A stretch of DNA of 17,546 bases. Origin: JBHELT01 sp046262935. Lineage in GTDB: Bacteria; Actinomycetota; CADDZG01; JAHWKV01. The notes beneath the pieces are model-generated. The model did not search any database, was not told the DNA's origin, and saw only the letters and a program-made list of their open reading frames with translations. Made by a program: the position numbers and the translations under genes. The DNA is taken from positions 1 through 17,546 of the forward strand of contig JBHELT010000077.1 of the NCBI GenBank assembly GCA_046262935.1, in the 5' to 3' direction. Of the stretch, positions 6,914 to 15,152 are shown piece by piece; the first letter of the stretch is position 1, and every line of letters starts with the position of its first letter.

Positions 6914-9544
6914 ATGAGCGACCGTTATCAACCGCAGGATTTCGAAGAGCGTTGGATGCGCGAATGGGATGCCCAGCGTCTTTACGCAGCAGGTGACGAC
7001 CCGGGGGAGCGTCCTCACCGGTTCATCATGGAGATGTTTCCCTATCCGTCCGGCGACCTTCACATGGGTCATGTAGAGAACTACACGATCTCCGATGCCA
7101 TGGCCAGGTACTGGCGCATGCAGGGTTTCGACGTTATGCATCCGATGGGCTATGACGCGTTCGGCCTGCCCGCAGAGAATGCAGCTATAAAGCGCAACGT
7201 TCACCCCCGTGAGTGGACGTCTAAGAACATCGCTCAGATGCGATCGTCGTTCAAGCGACTGGGCTTCTCGTACGACTGGGATCGCGAGGTTGTGAGTTGC
7301 GATCCGGACTATTACAAGTGGAACCAATGGATCTTCCTCAAGATGTTCGAAAGCGGCCTTGCGTATCGACGCGTGGCAACTCAGTTCTGGTGCCCTGTCG
7401 ATAAGACTGTTCTGGCGAACGAACAGATGTCGACCGGGGTGTGCTGGAGATGTGGAACGCCCCCGGAGATAAGGGAATTGCCCCAGTGGGCCTTGAAGAT
7501 CACCGACTATTCAGACCGCCTGCTCGATGACATGCAGGCCCTCGACTGGCCCGATTCGATCCTTAACCAGCAGCGAAATTGGATCGGCAGAAGTCACGGG
7601 GCGCAGGTGACTTTCAAGATCAAGGCAGACGGATCATCTGATGAGGTTGAGCTCGAAGTTTTCACTACGCGCCCGGATACCTTGTGGGGTGCCACGTTCC
7701 TCGTGCTCGCGGCAGAGCACCCACTGGCTGCCAGTTTGAGCAAGGGTACCGAAGCCGAGGATGCATACAACGCATTCGTTGAAGAAGTGACACGCGAGGC
7801 CGAAGTCGATCGCCTCACTTCGAAGGTGCGCCGTGGCCTGGCACTTCCCGCGACCGCCGTCAATCCAGTGAACGGCGATGCGATCCCAATATGGGTTAGC
7901 GATTACGTGTTGATGGGTTACGGGACCGGAGCGATCATGGCTGTGCCAGGTCACGATCAACGCGACTTCGAATTCGCCAAGACTTACGGTCTGCCCGTGA
8001 AGTTCGTGATCAAGCCTTCAGACGGTGAGACCGAACCGAGCAATGGGACCGAGCCTTTTATCGGGGCGGGTGTGATGATGGACTCAGGACCGTTCGACGG
8101 CACGGCGGTATCGCCCGAGGATCAAACCGGGATCACCGAGGTGGTCGCCTGGCTCGAGGCGGAAGGTAAGGGCCGCGGCAAGGTCAATTACCGTCAGCGT
8201 GATTGGGGGGTATCCCGTCAACGTTATTGGGGCACTCCCATCCCGATCATCTACTGCGATAATTGCGGGACGGTTCCGGTCCCCTTCGGGGACCTGCCTG
8301 TCCTGTTGCCAGATGAAGTCGATTACGAAACCTCCGACGATGCTGTTTCGCCATTGGCCAACGATGCAGCATTCGTTGAGGTCAAGTGCCCGTCGTGCGG
8401 GGCTCAGGCCAAGAGAGAGACCGACACCCTCGACACGTTCTTCGATTCGTCTTGGTACTTCCTGCGATATTGCGATCCGAAGAATGTCGAGGTGCCATTC
8501 GATCCTGCCAAGGTTGCCGCTTGGGCTCCGGTCGATAGATACATCGGGGGGACCGAGCACGCCGTGATGCATCTGATCTACGCGCGCTTCTTCGTGAAGG
8601 CATTCCAAGATATGGGCTTGGTCGATTTCTCTGAGCCTTTCTTGAACCTGTTCAATCAGGGTTCGGTCTCCGTGCAGGGCAAAGAGATGTCCAGTTCGAA
8701 GGGCAACGCTATCGAGGCCGCCGAGGTGATAAGCCGGTTCGGTGCCGACGCGGGACGCATGTTTATGTTGTTCTGCAGTCCCCCCGAGGCTGACTACGAC
8801 TTCCCTGCCGACGGGATGCAAGAGATCGGTAGGGTAGCGTTCGGATGGCTGTCCAGGGTCTGGCGCATCTTGGAGAACGTGGCCGACACAACGGTCCCAG
8901 ACTCGCTCGACAAGATGGTGCACCGAACCATCAAAGCGGTGACGAAGGACTTCGAGGACATGGGATTCAACACTGCCATCGCAAGGCTGATGGAACTGCT
9001 GAATGAATTCTCGAAGTTAAAGGGCCCTGTCCCGAAAGAAGCGGCGCTCAGTTTCTTGAAAATGCTGGCGCCGATAGCTCCTTTCATCGCAGAGGAACTG
9101 TGGCATAAGCATGGTCAGACCGGTTCGATCCATGTTTCATCCTGGCCTCAGTTCGATGAGTCGAAAGTAGCGCGCGATAAGGTGATGATGATCATGCAGG
9201 TGAATGGCAAGGTTCGCGATCGCATCGAAGTGGACGCCACTATCGGTGCCGAAGAGATGGAGCGATTGGCTATGGATAGCGACAAAGTTAAGTTGGCTCT
9301 TGGCGGCGATGGGCCGCAAAGGTTCGTGAGCGTCCCACCGAAACTGATCAACCTGGTGACGGCTGCTACACCCCCGAACCCCGCATCTTCTTCAGGGGTT
9401 TCGCAGCCTCTGGCGCGAGATGGTGGTACGGAGACGGGGGCTGCTACACCCCCGAACCCGGCATCTTCTTCAGGGGTTTCGCAGCCTCTGGCCCGAGATG
9501 GTGTTGAGGGGACGGGGGCTGCTACACCCCCGAACCCCCAATGA
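6914..9544 (+). CDS. leuS: Leucyl-tRNA synthetase with a repeat-derived C-terminal extension
   Basis: A class I aminoacyl-tRNA synthetase of 876 aa that charges tRNA-Leu. The HIGH motif appears as HMGH at 50-53 (in YPSGDLHMGHVENY) and KMSKS as MSSSK at 592-596. The CP1 editing domain has TTRPDTLWG, and paired Cys motifs (CPVD...CWRC; CDNC...CPSC) suggest zinc sites. The family's normal end, VPPKLINLV, is reached at about residue 815. Residues 817-876 are an extra tail of 26-residue repeats encoded by the 78-bp tandem repeat; nothing like it belongs to LeuRS. The TGA (9542-9544) overlaps the ATG of the aminopeptidase gene as ATGA. The ATG at 6914 follows AGGTGA (6905-6910), complementary to the 16S 3' end. 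Expression is probably governed by the leader peptide and foldbacks upstream. Confidence 0.97.
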   Translation: MSDRYQPQDFEERWMREWDAQRLYAAGDDPGERPHRFIMEMFPYPSGDLHMGHVENYTISDAMARYWRMQGFDVMHPMGYDAFGLPAENAAIKRNVHPREWTSKNIAQMRSSFKRLGFSYDWDREVVSCDPDYYKWNQWIFLKMFESGLAYRRVATQFWCPVDKTVLANEQMSTGVCWRCGTPPEIRELPQWALKITDYSDRLLDDMQALDWPDSILNQQRNWIGRSHGAQVTFKIKADGSSDEVELEVFTTRPDTLWGATFLVLAAEHPLAASLSKGTEAEDAYNAFVEEVTREAEVDRLTSKVRRGLALPATAVNPVNGDAIPIWVSDYVLMGYGTGAIMAVPGHDQRDFEFAKTYGLPVKFVIKPSDGETEPSNGTEPFIGAGVMMDSGPFDGTAVSPEDQTGITEVVAWLEAEGKGRGKVNYRQRDWGVSRQRYWGTPIPIIYCDNCGTVPVPFGDLPVLLPDEVDYETSDDAVSPLANDAAFVEVKCPSCGAQAKRETDTLDTFFDSSWYFLRYCDPKNVEVPFDPAKVAAWAPVDRYIGGTEHAVMHLIYARFFVKAFQDMGLVDFSEPFLNLFNQGSVSVQGKEMSSSKGNAIEAAEVISRFGADAGRMFMLFCSPPEADYDFPADGMQEIGRVAFGWLSRVWRILENVADTTVPDSLDKMVHRTIKAVTKDFEDMGFNTAIARLMELLNEFSKLKGPVPKEAALSFLKMLAPIAPFIAEELWHKHGQTGSIHVSSWPQFDESKVARDKVMMIMQVNGKVRDRIEVDATIGAEEMERLAMDSDKVKLALGGDGPQRFVSVPPKLINLVTAATPPNPASSSGVSQPLARDGGTETGAATPPNPASSSGVSQPLARDGVEGTGAATPPNPQ
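9361..9538 (+). repeat. 78-bp tandem repeat (2.3 copies) at the 3' end of leuS
   Basis: Copies begin at 9361, 9439 and 9517, an exact 78-bp period (26 codons). A 65-bp core differs at only 2 positions between copies 1 and 2. The 13-bp joining segment differs at 4 positions. Copy 3 stops after 22 bp, just before the aminopeptidase ATG. The encoded unit begins AATPPNPASSSGVSQPLARD. The DNA is foldback-rich: CGGGGG/CCCCCG around an 8-base loop at the joints (for example 9513-9532), and GGCTGC with GCAGCC across each core. The length is a multiple of three and lacks stops in this frame. This looks like a palindromic repeat family tolerated at a protein end. I found no other copy in the window. 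Confidence 0.92.
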
Positions 9545-12072
9545 GCGCTAACAATCTGGGGGAGAAGGAGGCAGCGGATAGGGCTTCGCTGATCAGCGGT
9601 GTTGAGTACACATTGGATCTGGATCTGGCCTCGTCCCAAACGCATTTCACAGTCAACGCCGAGATCGATTTCGACTGCACTTCGGATGATGCCGAGTCCT
9701 TCCTCGACCTGCTATCGGAGAAAGTCATCTCGGTCACTTTGAATGGCGAAACACTGAGTGCCGATGCCTACGATGGAGCTCGCCTCGCACTTAAAGGCCT
9801 GCGCCGCAAGAACTATCTAGTGATTCAGACGTTGCATCCGTTCGAAACATCTGGGATCGGGCTCAGCCGTTTCGTTGATCCCGTGGACGAAGCTGTTTAT
9901 ATGTTTTCAGACTTGGAACCATTCGATGCGCATAGGGTCTACCCGTGTTTCGATCAACCCGACATAAAGGCAACGTTCACGTTCACGGTGAGGGCTCCGC
10001 TCGATGCGATGGTTGTTACGAACACTCGGCCCTCGTCCGAGATGATCGATGGGATCTGGCGATTCACTAAGACTCCGCCTATGTCTACATACGTGACCTG
10101 CGTCGCAGCGGGGCCCCTGCATAAGGTTGCGGATCGCCATGGCGACATCGATCTGGGTATCTTCTGCCGGCGCTCACTCGCAGAGCACCTCGATGCCGAT
10201 GAGATCTTCCAGATCACCAAGATCGGTATGGATTTCTATGAAAAGCAGTTCGACTACCCATATCCGCTCGACAAGTTCGATCAGGTCTTCGTCCCCGCGA
10301 TGAATCCCAACGTTGGCGCGATGGAGAACTTCGGTTTGGTCACGATGAATGAGGTCTACATTTTTCGCTCTAAGGTCACAGAGGGAGCACGCGAGAAGAG
10401 GGCCGAGACTGTCCTTCATGAGCTTGCTCACATGTGGTTCGGCGACCTTGTCACGATGAAGTGGTGGGGCGACCTTTGGCTCAACGAGAGTTTCGCTACT
10501 TTCGAGTCGGTGCTGGCTCTTGCCGACACAGAAAGGTTCGCGCATGCATGGACGAGTTTCGCCAACGGTTGGAAGAACTGGGCTTACGAGGCGGACCAAC
10601 TGGAAACGACGCATCCGATTTCGACCGGCATGCCCGACACCGATTCGGTTCATGTCAATTTCGACGGTATCTCTTATGCGAAAGGCTGTTCGGCTTTGAG
10701 GCAATTGGTTGCGTGGGTCGGACCTGACTGTTTCGACCGGGGACTTCGCCAGTATTTCCGCAAGCACGAATGGAGCAATGCCACCCTCTCAGACTTCCTG
10801 GAAGAACTTCACGAGTCGTCGGGACGCGATCTGGTGAGATGGTCTCGCGACTGGCTGGAATCGGCTGGCGTCAACACCATCTCGCCGCGGTTCAAGTTGG
10901 ATACCGATGGTTGCTACTCTTCGTTCAACATAGAACAAAGCGCAACGAGCGCGCTGCCTACCCTTAGGCAGCATCGTCTTGGTGTTGGCCTCTACGATCG
11001 AGATGGCGATCGACTTTCGCTGAGGCGGCGAGTCGAATTGGACATCGATGGCGATTCGACTGGGGTCACCAAACTTATCGGCGAGAAGGCAGCCGATCTG
11101 GTTTTGCTCAACGATGGTGACCTTACCTTCGCGAAGATCCGGCTCGATGACGATTCACTCGAAACTGCGGTTTCACACCTGAAGGACGTGGACGACCCGT
11201 TGGCGCGTGCTCTGTGCTGGGCGTGTGTCTGGGACATGACTTCCCAGATAGAGGTTCCTGCAAGCACCTTCCTCGAGATGTTCGCCAAGAACGCCTCAGC
11301 AGAAACGGGGCTTTCGAGTCTTGAACCGCTGATCGCCCGAGCCATCCGTGCCAACGATTTCTTCGTCAACGATCAACGCTATGTTGCTTGGCGGTCGCGC
11401 CTTCGCGCATTGGCCTTCGATGCCCTTAAACAGTCGCCTCCCGCCAGTGACCTTCAGCTCTCATGGGCCCGGGTGTTTGTTCAGCGCCTCGATGAACCGG
11501 GCTGCCAGGCGGTTCGCGGCTGGCTCGAAGGAAGAGATGTACCCGAGGGGTTGAAGGTCGATCAGGAATTCCGGTGGTCACTGGTTGGTGCACTGGTCTC
11601 ACAAGGCCAGGGCGATGCATCTGACATCGAGGAAGAGTTGAAGCGTGACCCAACCGATATCGGCGAACGTAATGCGGCTGGCTGCCTCGCTGCGCTCCCA
11701 ACCGCCGAAGCGAAGGCGGACGCATGGACAAAGATCGTCGAGGGAGGCCTTCCGATGGCCAAGCGCCGCGCAGTGATGATCGGTTTTCATAGACGCGATC
11801 AGGTCGACTTGATCGAACCGTACGTTGAGCCGTACTTCGAGGAGCTGGAGCGCTTGCGATCGGCCGATAATCAACACCAAGCCAAAGATTTCGCTGCGGC
11901 GATGTTCCCGCGGATGGTCGTAACCACGGGTATCGCTGAGCGAAGCAGGGATTTCGCGAGCCGCGACGATCTTCCCGAATTCCTGCGACGGCCAGTCGCT
12001 GAGTCGGGCGAAGAAGTCGAGCGGGCCCTTAGGGCCCGCAAGAAAGACTCCGAGGCTGTCGGTACCGCCTGA
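9541..12072 (+). CDS. pepN: M1-family zinc aminopeptidase (aminopeptidase N)
   Basis: An 843-aa cytosolic metallopeptidase that removes N-terminal residues from peptides. The substrate-binding GAMEN motif is at 259-263. The zinc site HELAH is at 293-297, followed by the third ligand in NES at E316, giving HEXXH-X18-E. The C-terminal half is the helical ERAP1-like domain. No signal peptide. The start ATG overlaps the leuS stop (ATGA), and the region directly before it is repeat DNA with no SD; translation therefore probably depends on ribosomes finishing leuS. A purine-rich GGGGGAGAAGGAGG lies inside the gene (9556 onward) but no normal start codon follows it. A GC hairpin, GCGGGCCC-TTA-GGGCCCGC (12021-12039), sits near the 3' end. 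Length matches actinobacterial PepN. Confidence 0.94.
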   Translation: MSANNLGEKEAADRASLISGVEYTLDLDLASSQTHFTVNAEIDFDCTSDDAESFLDLLSEKVISVTLNGETLSADAYDGARLALKGLRRKNYLVIQTLHPFETSGIGLSRFVDPVDEAVYMFSDLEPFDAHRVYPCFDQPDIKATFTFTVRAPLDAMVVTNTRPSSEMIDGIWRFTKTPPMSTYVTCVAAGPLHKVADRHGDIDLGIFCRRSLAEHLDADEIFQITKIGMDFYEKQFDYPYPLDKFDQVFVPAMNPNVGAMENFGLVTMNEVYIFRSKVTEGAREKRAETVLHELAHMWFGDLVTMKWWGDLWLNESFATFESVLALADTERFAHAWTSFANGWKNWAYEADQLETTHPISTGMPDTDSVHVNFDGISYAKGCSALRQLVAWVGPDCFDRGLRQYFRKHEWSNATLSDFLEELHESSGRDLVRWSRDWLESAGVNTISPRFKLDTDGCYSSFNIEQSATSALPTLRQHRLGVGLYDRDGDRLSLRRRVELDIDGDSTGVTKLIGEKAADLVLLNDGDLTFAKIRLDDDSLETAVSHLKDVDDPLARALCWACVWDMTSQIEVPASTFLEMFAKNASAETGLSSLEPLIARAIRANDFFVNDQRYVAWRSRLRALAFDALKQSPPASDLQLSWARVFVQRLDEPGCQAVRGWLEGRDVPEGLKVDQEFRWSLVGALVSQGQGDASDIEEELKRDPTDIGERNAAGCLAALPTAEAKADAWTKIVEGGLPMAKRRAVMIGFHRRDQVDLIEPYVEPYFEELERLRSADNQHQAKDFAAAMFPRMVVTTGIAERSRDFASRDDLPEFLRRPVAESGEEVERALRARKKDSEAVGTA

Positions 12073-12138
12073 TAGAGTTCGCTTCCAAACTTCCTCTGGT
12101 CAGCTTCCCCTACTTCCCCTTTCTTTCGGGAGGTGTGG

Positions 12139-12759
12139 ATGAAGCAAACATCGTTGAATGCGATATCAAGGTACATCCGGGCTTCGCCTGGCGAATTGGG
12201 CGCTATCGCCCTCGGCGCCGCGCTGATACTCGGGGGTTCCGCGTTCGTATGGGCGCGCACATCGGGTCCGCCGCCGGCTGAGATCAAGCATGTCGCGTCG
12301 GTCGCGAGGTCATCGGCGGCGGTGACAGTGGTGAAGAAGGTCACTGTGCATGTCGCGGGCATGGTTGTTACTCCAGGCGTATACGAGCTGAACGAAGGCG
12401 CGCGGGTAAAGGACGCCATCGCAGCCGCCGGGGGCCCTGCAGCGGGCGCCGACGTGAACGCTCTCAATCTGGCGGCACTGCTCCAAGACGGCCAGAAGAT
12501 ATTCGTTCCTAAACCGGGCGAAGCATCCGGTGGACAAAATGAAGGCGCACAGGGCGGCATGGCCGCAGGAAAAGTCAATCTCAATACGGCTAGCGAATCA
12601 GAACTCGAGAGCCTGCCATCGGTGGGGCCGGTGATGGCCGGTCGGATAATCCAGTACAGGCAGACCAAGGGCGGGTTCCGCTCCGTGCGGGATCTGTTAA
12701 AGGTCGATGGCTTCGGTCCGCGCAAGTTCGAATCGCTCAAAGACCTCGTAACCGTTTGA
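12139..12759 (+). CDS. comEA: ComEA-type competence protein (DNA receptor)
   Basis: A 206-aa single-span protein that binds incoming double-stranded DNA at the outer face of the membrane. An N-terminal helix at about 22-38 anchors it. Residues about 70-125 form a SLBB-like domain (VTVHVAGMVVTPGVYEL ... GQKIFVPKPGE). The end, about 145-206, is a double helix-hairpin-helix DNA-binding domain (VNLNTASESELESLPSVGP and GFRSVRDLLKVDGFGPRKFESL). I chose ATG 12139 because GGGAGG (12128-12133) lies five bases before it; the GTG at 12133 would place the SD inside the codon. The TGA overlaps the TTG of comEC. The 66-bp gap after pepN shows no clear promoter. Confidence 0.93.
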   Translation: MKQTSLNAISRYIRASPGELGAIALGAALILGGSAFVWARTSGPPPAEIKHVASVARSSAAVTVVKKVTVHVAGMVVTPGVYELNEGARVKDAIAAAGGPAAGADVNALNLAALLQDGQKIFVPKPGEASGGQNEGAQGGMAAGKVNLNTASESELESLPSVGPVMAGRIIQYRQTKGGFRSVRDLLKVDGFGPRKFESLKDLVTV

Positions 12760-15143
12760 TAACCGAGCAGGTATCGCAGATCGCTGGTCCAGCTTGGCGC
12801 ACTATGGTGCTGTCAGGCGCGTTCGTGATCGGAACGGCGTCGGGATGGATGCTTCACCCCTCAGTGACGCTGGCCTTCGCAGCCGGGTTGATCGGACTCG
12901 GCTTCATCGTCGCGGCGATGTTCTCGGCGCGGATAGTGGATCCCGATCCCCACGCGGGCCACTATCGCTACATCGGTTTGGCCGGTGTGCTCATAGTTAT
13001 GGGTTCGTTCCTTGTTGCAGTCTGCGATGCCGGGATAAGGCTCGACTCTTCCATGGCCAACCCGATCAGATCTTTCGACGGAAGATCCATCGTTGTCACC
13101 GGAAGATTGATCACGGAGGCGCAACGCAAGGGGGACCTGCTGGCATTCGGGTTCCTGGTCGATCACACGGCGGGGGCACCGATGCATTCACGGGTTCAGG
13201 TTCGTGCGCATCGGTCTTCGCGAGCCCTTATCGCTGGTGAACGGCTTCGATTGCGATTGAAAGTGGCCGCTTATTCGATGGATAACCCTGTCGAGCGGTC
13301 GTGGGTCTTGCATGGATACGTTGCGGGCGGCTTCGCATCGGGTGAACCTCAAGCGATGCCAGGCGGCGATGTCCTCGCGATGTCAGCATCATCCTTCAGA
13401 AGCAATGTTGGGGCGATGTTCACCGGTGCGATCGGACCCGATCGTGGTCCCCTTCTTCTAGGCCTTGTGTTCGGTGATACCCGACAGATGCAAGCCAAGA
13501 CCCTCGAAGACTTCAGGACTAGCGGACTTTCACATCTGGTCGCGGTTTCGGGGGCTAACCTTGCGATGGTGCTTGCGGCACTGGTGATCCTTATGCGTCT
13601 TACCCGGGTTCCGCGCCGTGTTCAGATGGGAGCCTGTCTCGCAGCCGTCGGATGCTTCACCTACGTAACGGGTGCTGAGCCATCGGTGCTCAGAGCAAGC
13701 GTGATGGCTATCATCGGACTCACCGCGGTGCTGGCCGGACGTCGATCGGATGCGATGCACTCGCTGGCGATCGCATGCATCGTTCTTCTTGCCGTTGATC
13801 CTTCGATGCTGTGGTCCATAGGATTCCAACTTTCTTTCATTGCCACCGCAGGGATACTTCTCATCAGTCGTCCGCTGGCGGATCGATTGGCGCGGTTACC
13901 AAAGGTATTGGCTGAAGCACTCGCTGTTTCCATCTCTGCACAGGCTGCCGTGATGCCACTGCTCGCGTTCCACTTCGGACAGGTTTCGACCTACGCGCTC
14001 CCCGCTAACACGCTGGCCTTCCCGTTGGTTGCACCGGCGACGGTGCTGGGCCTTCTTGCTGCCACATTCGGATCGATCTTTAGGCCCATCTCGAAACCGA
14101 TGGTTCAGATCGCCGGTTGGTTCGTTTCTCCTCTCGTCGCGATATCTCACACGTTTGCTCATATGCCATCTTCGAACCTGGCGGTGAGATCCAATAGCCT
14201 CGCCGCGCTAGTTGTTGGTTATCTGGTATTCATCGCGGGTTGTCTTTGGATCCTGGGACGAAGAAGAGCCGCGCGCTGGCCGGTCGCGATCGCGATATCA
14301 ACATTCGCCCTTTCTGCATTCATCCCGGTCGCATCGGCGACGCCTCCGCAAGGTCTGCGCGTGACCTTCTTCGACATCGGACAGGGGGACGCGGCTTTGG
14401 TCCAAGGACCCCAAGGAGCTCGGATACTTGTTGATGGCGGGCCCGAAGGGGCGGCTACGATGGCCAAGCTTGCCGCACGCGGCGTTGATCGTCTCGATCT
14501 GGTCGTCTTCTCACACGGCCATCACGATCACGTGAATGGTTTGGTCGAGGTTTCGAAACGGATACCTATCGGGTTGACTCTGCATCCCGGCGTTGCCGGA
14601 CCCGCTGTTTCAGCACTGGGTCCGGCGGCCCATCTAAAGAGCGCAGCGGTTGGTGACCGATTCGCTGTTGGTGAGCTCGATGTGGAAGTACTCGGACCCT
14701 CGCCCGCATCGCGGCAGTTGGCGTCAGATGCAGCGCAGAGCGGCAACGGCGAAGGCGTTTATCTGAACGATGCCTCTTTGGTTGTGAGGATCGGTTGGAG
14801 ATCGGGATGCGCATTGTTCGTGGGCGACATACAAGAAGAGGGGCAGGAGCGATTGGTGGATGAATATCCAGATCGCATCCACTGCGCCATCCTCAAGGCC
14901 CCCCATCACGGTTCATCGCACCTTTCACAGTTATTCATCAACGCTGTTGGTGCTGAATCGGTTTCGGTATCGGTTGGACACAACAATTACGGCTTGCCCT
15001 CGGCTTCGGCCCTTAAGATGTTTGAGTCTTCGGGGGCATCGGTGATGCGAACCGACCGCCTCGGTGACACCGTCGTCGAACTGGACGATAGCGGACACGC
15101 CCGAGGGCGCGATGCCGATAGCCCAACTGTTCGACCGGGCTAG
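12756..15143 (+). CDS. comEC: ComEC/Rec2 DNA-uptake channel
   Basis: A 795-aa polytopic membrane protein that carries single-stranded DNA into the cell during natural transformation. It shows an N-terminal hydrophobic part with an OB-like external segment, the central competence domain with SHLVAVSGANLAM (about 259-271) followed by many helices, and a C-terminal metallo-beta-lactamase-like domain starting at DIGQGDA (D540) with the metal motif HGHHDH (587-592) and the later APHHGSSHLS. The metal ligands look intact, so the nuclease-like domain may be active. The TTG start (12756) overlaps the comEA stop as TTGA and has no SD, implying coupling; an internal ATG at 12804 is the alternative start. 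Stop TAG (15141-15143). Confidence 0.93.
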   Translation: MITEQVSQIAGPAWRTMVLSGAFVIGTASGWMLHPSVTLAFAAGLIGLGFIVAAMFSARIVDPDPHAGHYRYIGLAGVLIVMGSFLVAVCDAGIRLDSSMANPIRSFDGRSIVVTGRLITEAQRKGDLLAFGFLVDHTAGAPMHSRVQVRAHRSSRALIAGERLRLRLKVAAYSMDNPVERSWVLHGYVAGGFASGEPQAMPGGDVLAMSASSFRSNVGAMFTGAIGPDRGPLLLGLVFGDTRQMQAKTLEDFRTSGLSHLVAVSGANLAMVLAALVILMRLTRVPRRVQMGACLAAVGCFTYVTGAEPSVLRASVMAIIGLTAVLAGRRSDAMHSLAIACIVLLAVDPSMLWSIGFQLSFIATAGILLISRPLADRLARLPKVLAEALAVSISAQAAVMPLLAFHFGQVSTYALPANTLAFPLVAPATVLGLLAATFGSIFRPISKPMVQIAGWFVSPLVAISHTFAHMPSSNLAVRSNSLAALVVGYLVFIAGCLWILGRRRAARWPVAIAISTFALSAFIPVASATPPQGLRVTFFDIGQGDAALVQGPQGARILVDGGPEGAATMAKLAARGVDRLDLVVFSHGHHDHVNGLVEVSKRIPIGLTLHPGVAGPAVSALGPAAHLKSAAVGDRFAVGELDVEVLGPSPASRQLASDAAQSGNGEGVYLNDASLVVRIGWRSGCALFVGDIQEEGQERLVDEYPDRIHCAILKAPHHGSSHLSQLFINAVGAESVSVSVGHNNYGLPSASALKMFESSGASVMRTDRLGDTVVELDDSGHARGRDADSPTVRPG

Positions 15144-15146
15144 ACT
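15141..15146 (+). promoter_or_regulatory. Candidate -10 box of a leaderless holA transcript
   Basis: TAGACT fits TANNNT, overlaps the comEC stop codon, and ends six bases before the holA ATG. There is no SD in the gap, so transcription starting at the ATG is plausible. No convincing -35 was found. Confidence 0.4.
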
Positions 15147-15152
15147 CCCTGC

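Noticed and set aside
8084..8923. Long antisense frame opposite leuS, and similar ones opposite mntR/leuS (6422-7327) and pepN/comEA (11871-12740)
   Set aside because: They lie opposite well-supported genes, their residues resemble no protein family, and they lack start signals; they are shadows of codon bias.
9361..9538. CRISPR-like array
   Set aside because: The conserved unit (65 bp) is too long and the variable part (13 bp) too short for repeat and spacer; it is in frame with leuS and no cas genes are present.
9361..9538. tRNA-like sequence on the minus strand of the repeat (GGGGGTGTAGC start)
   Set aside because: No cloverleaf can be built; the resemblance is limited to a few bases.
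12133..12138. comEA start at GTG 12133
   Set aside because: The SD GGGAGG ends at 12133; ATG 12139 has normal five-base spacing.
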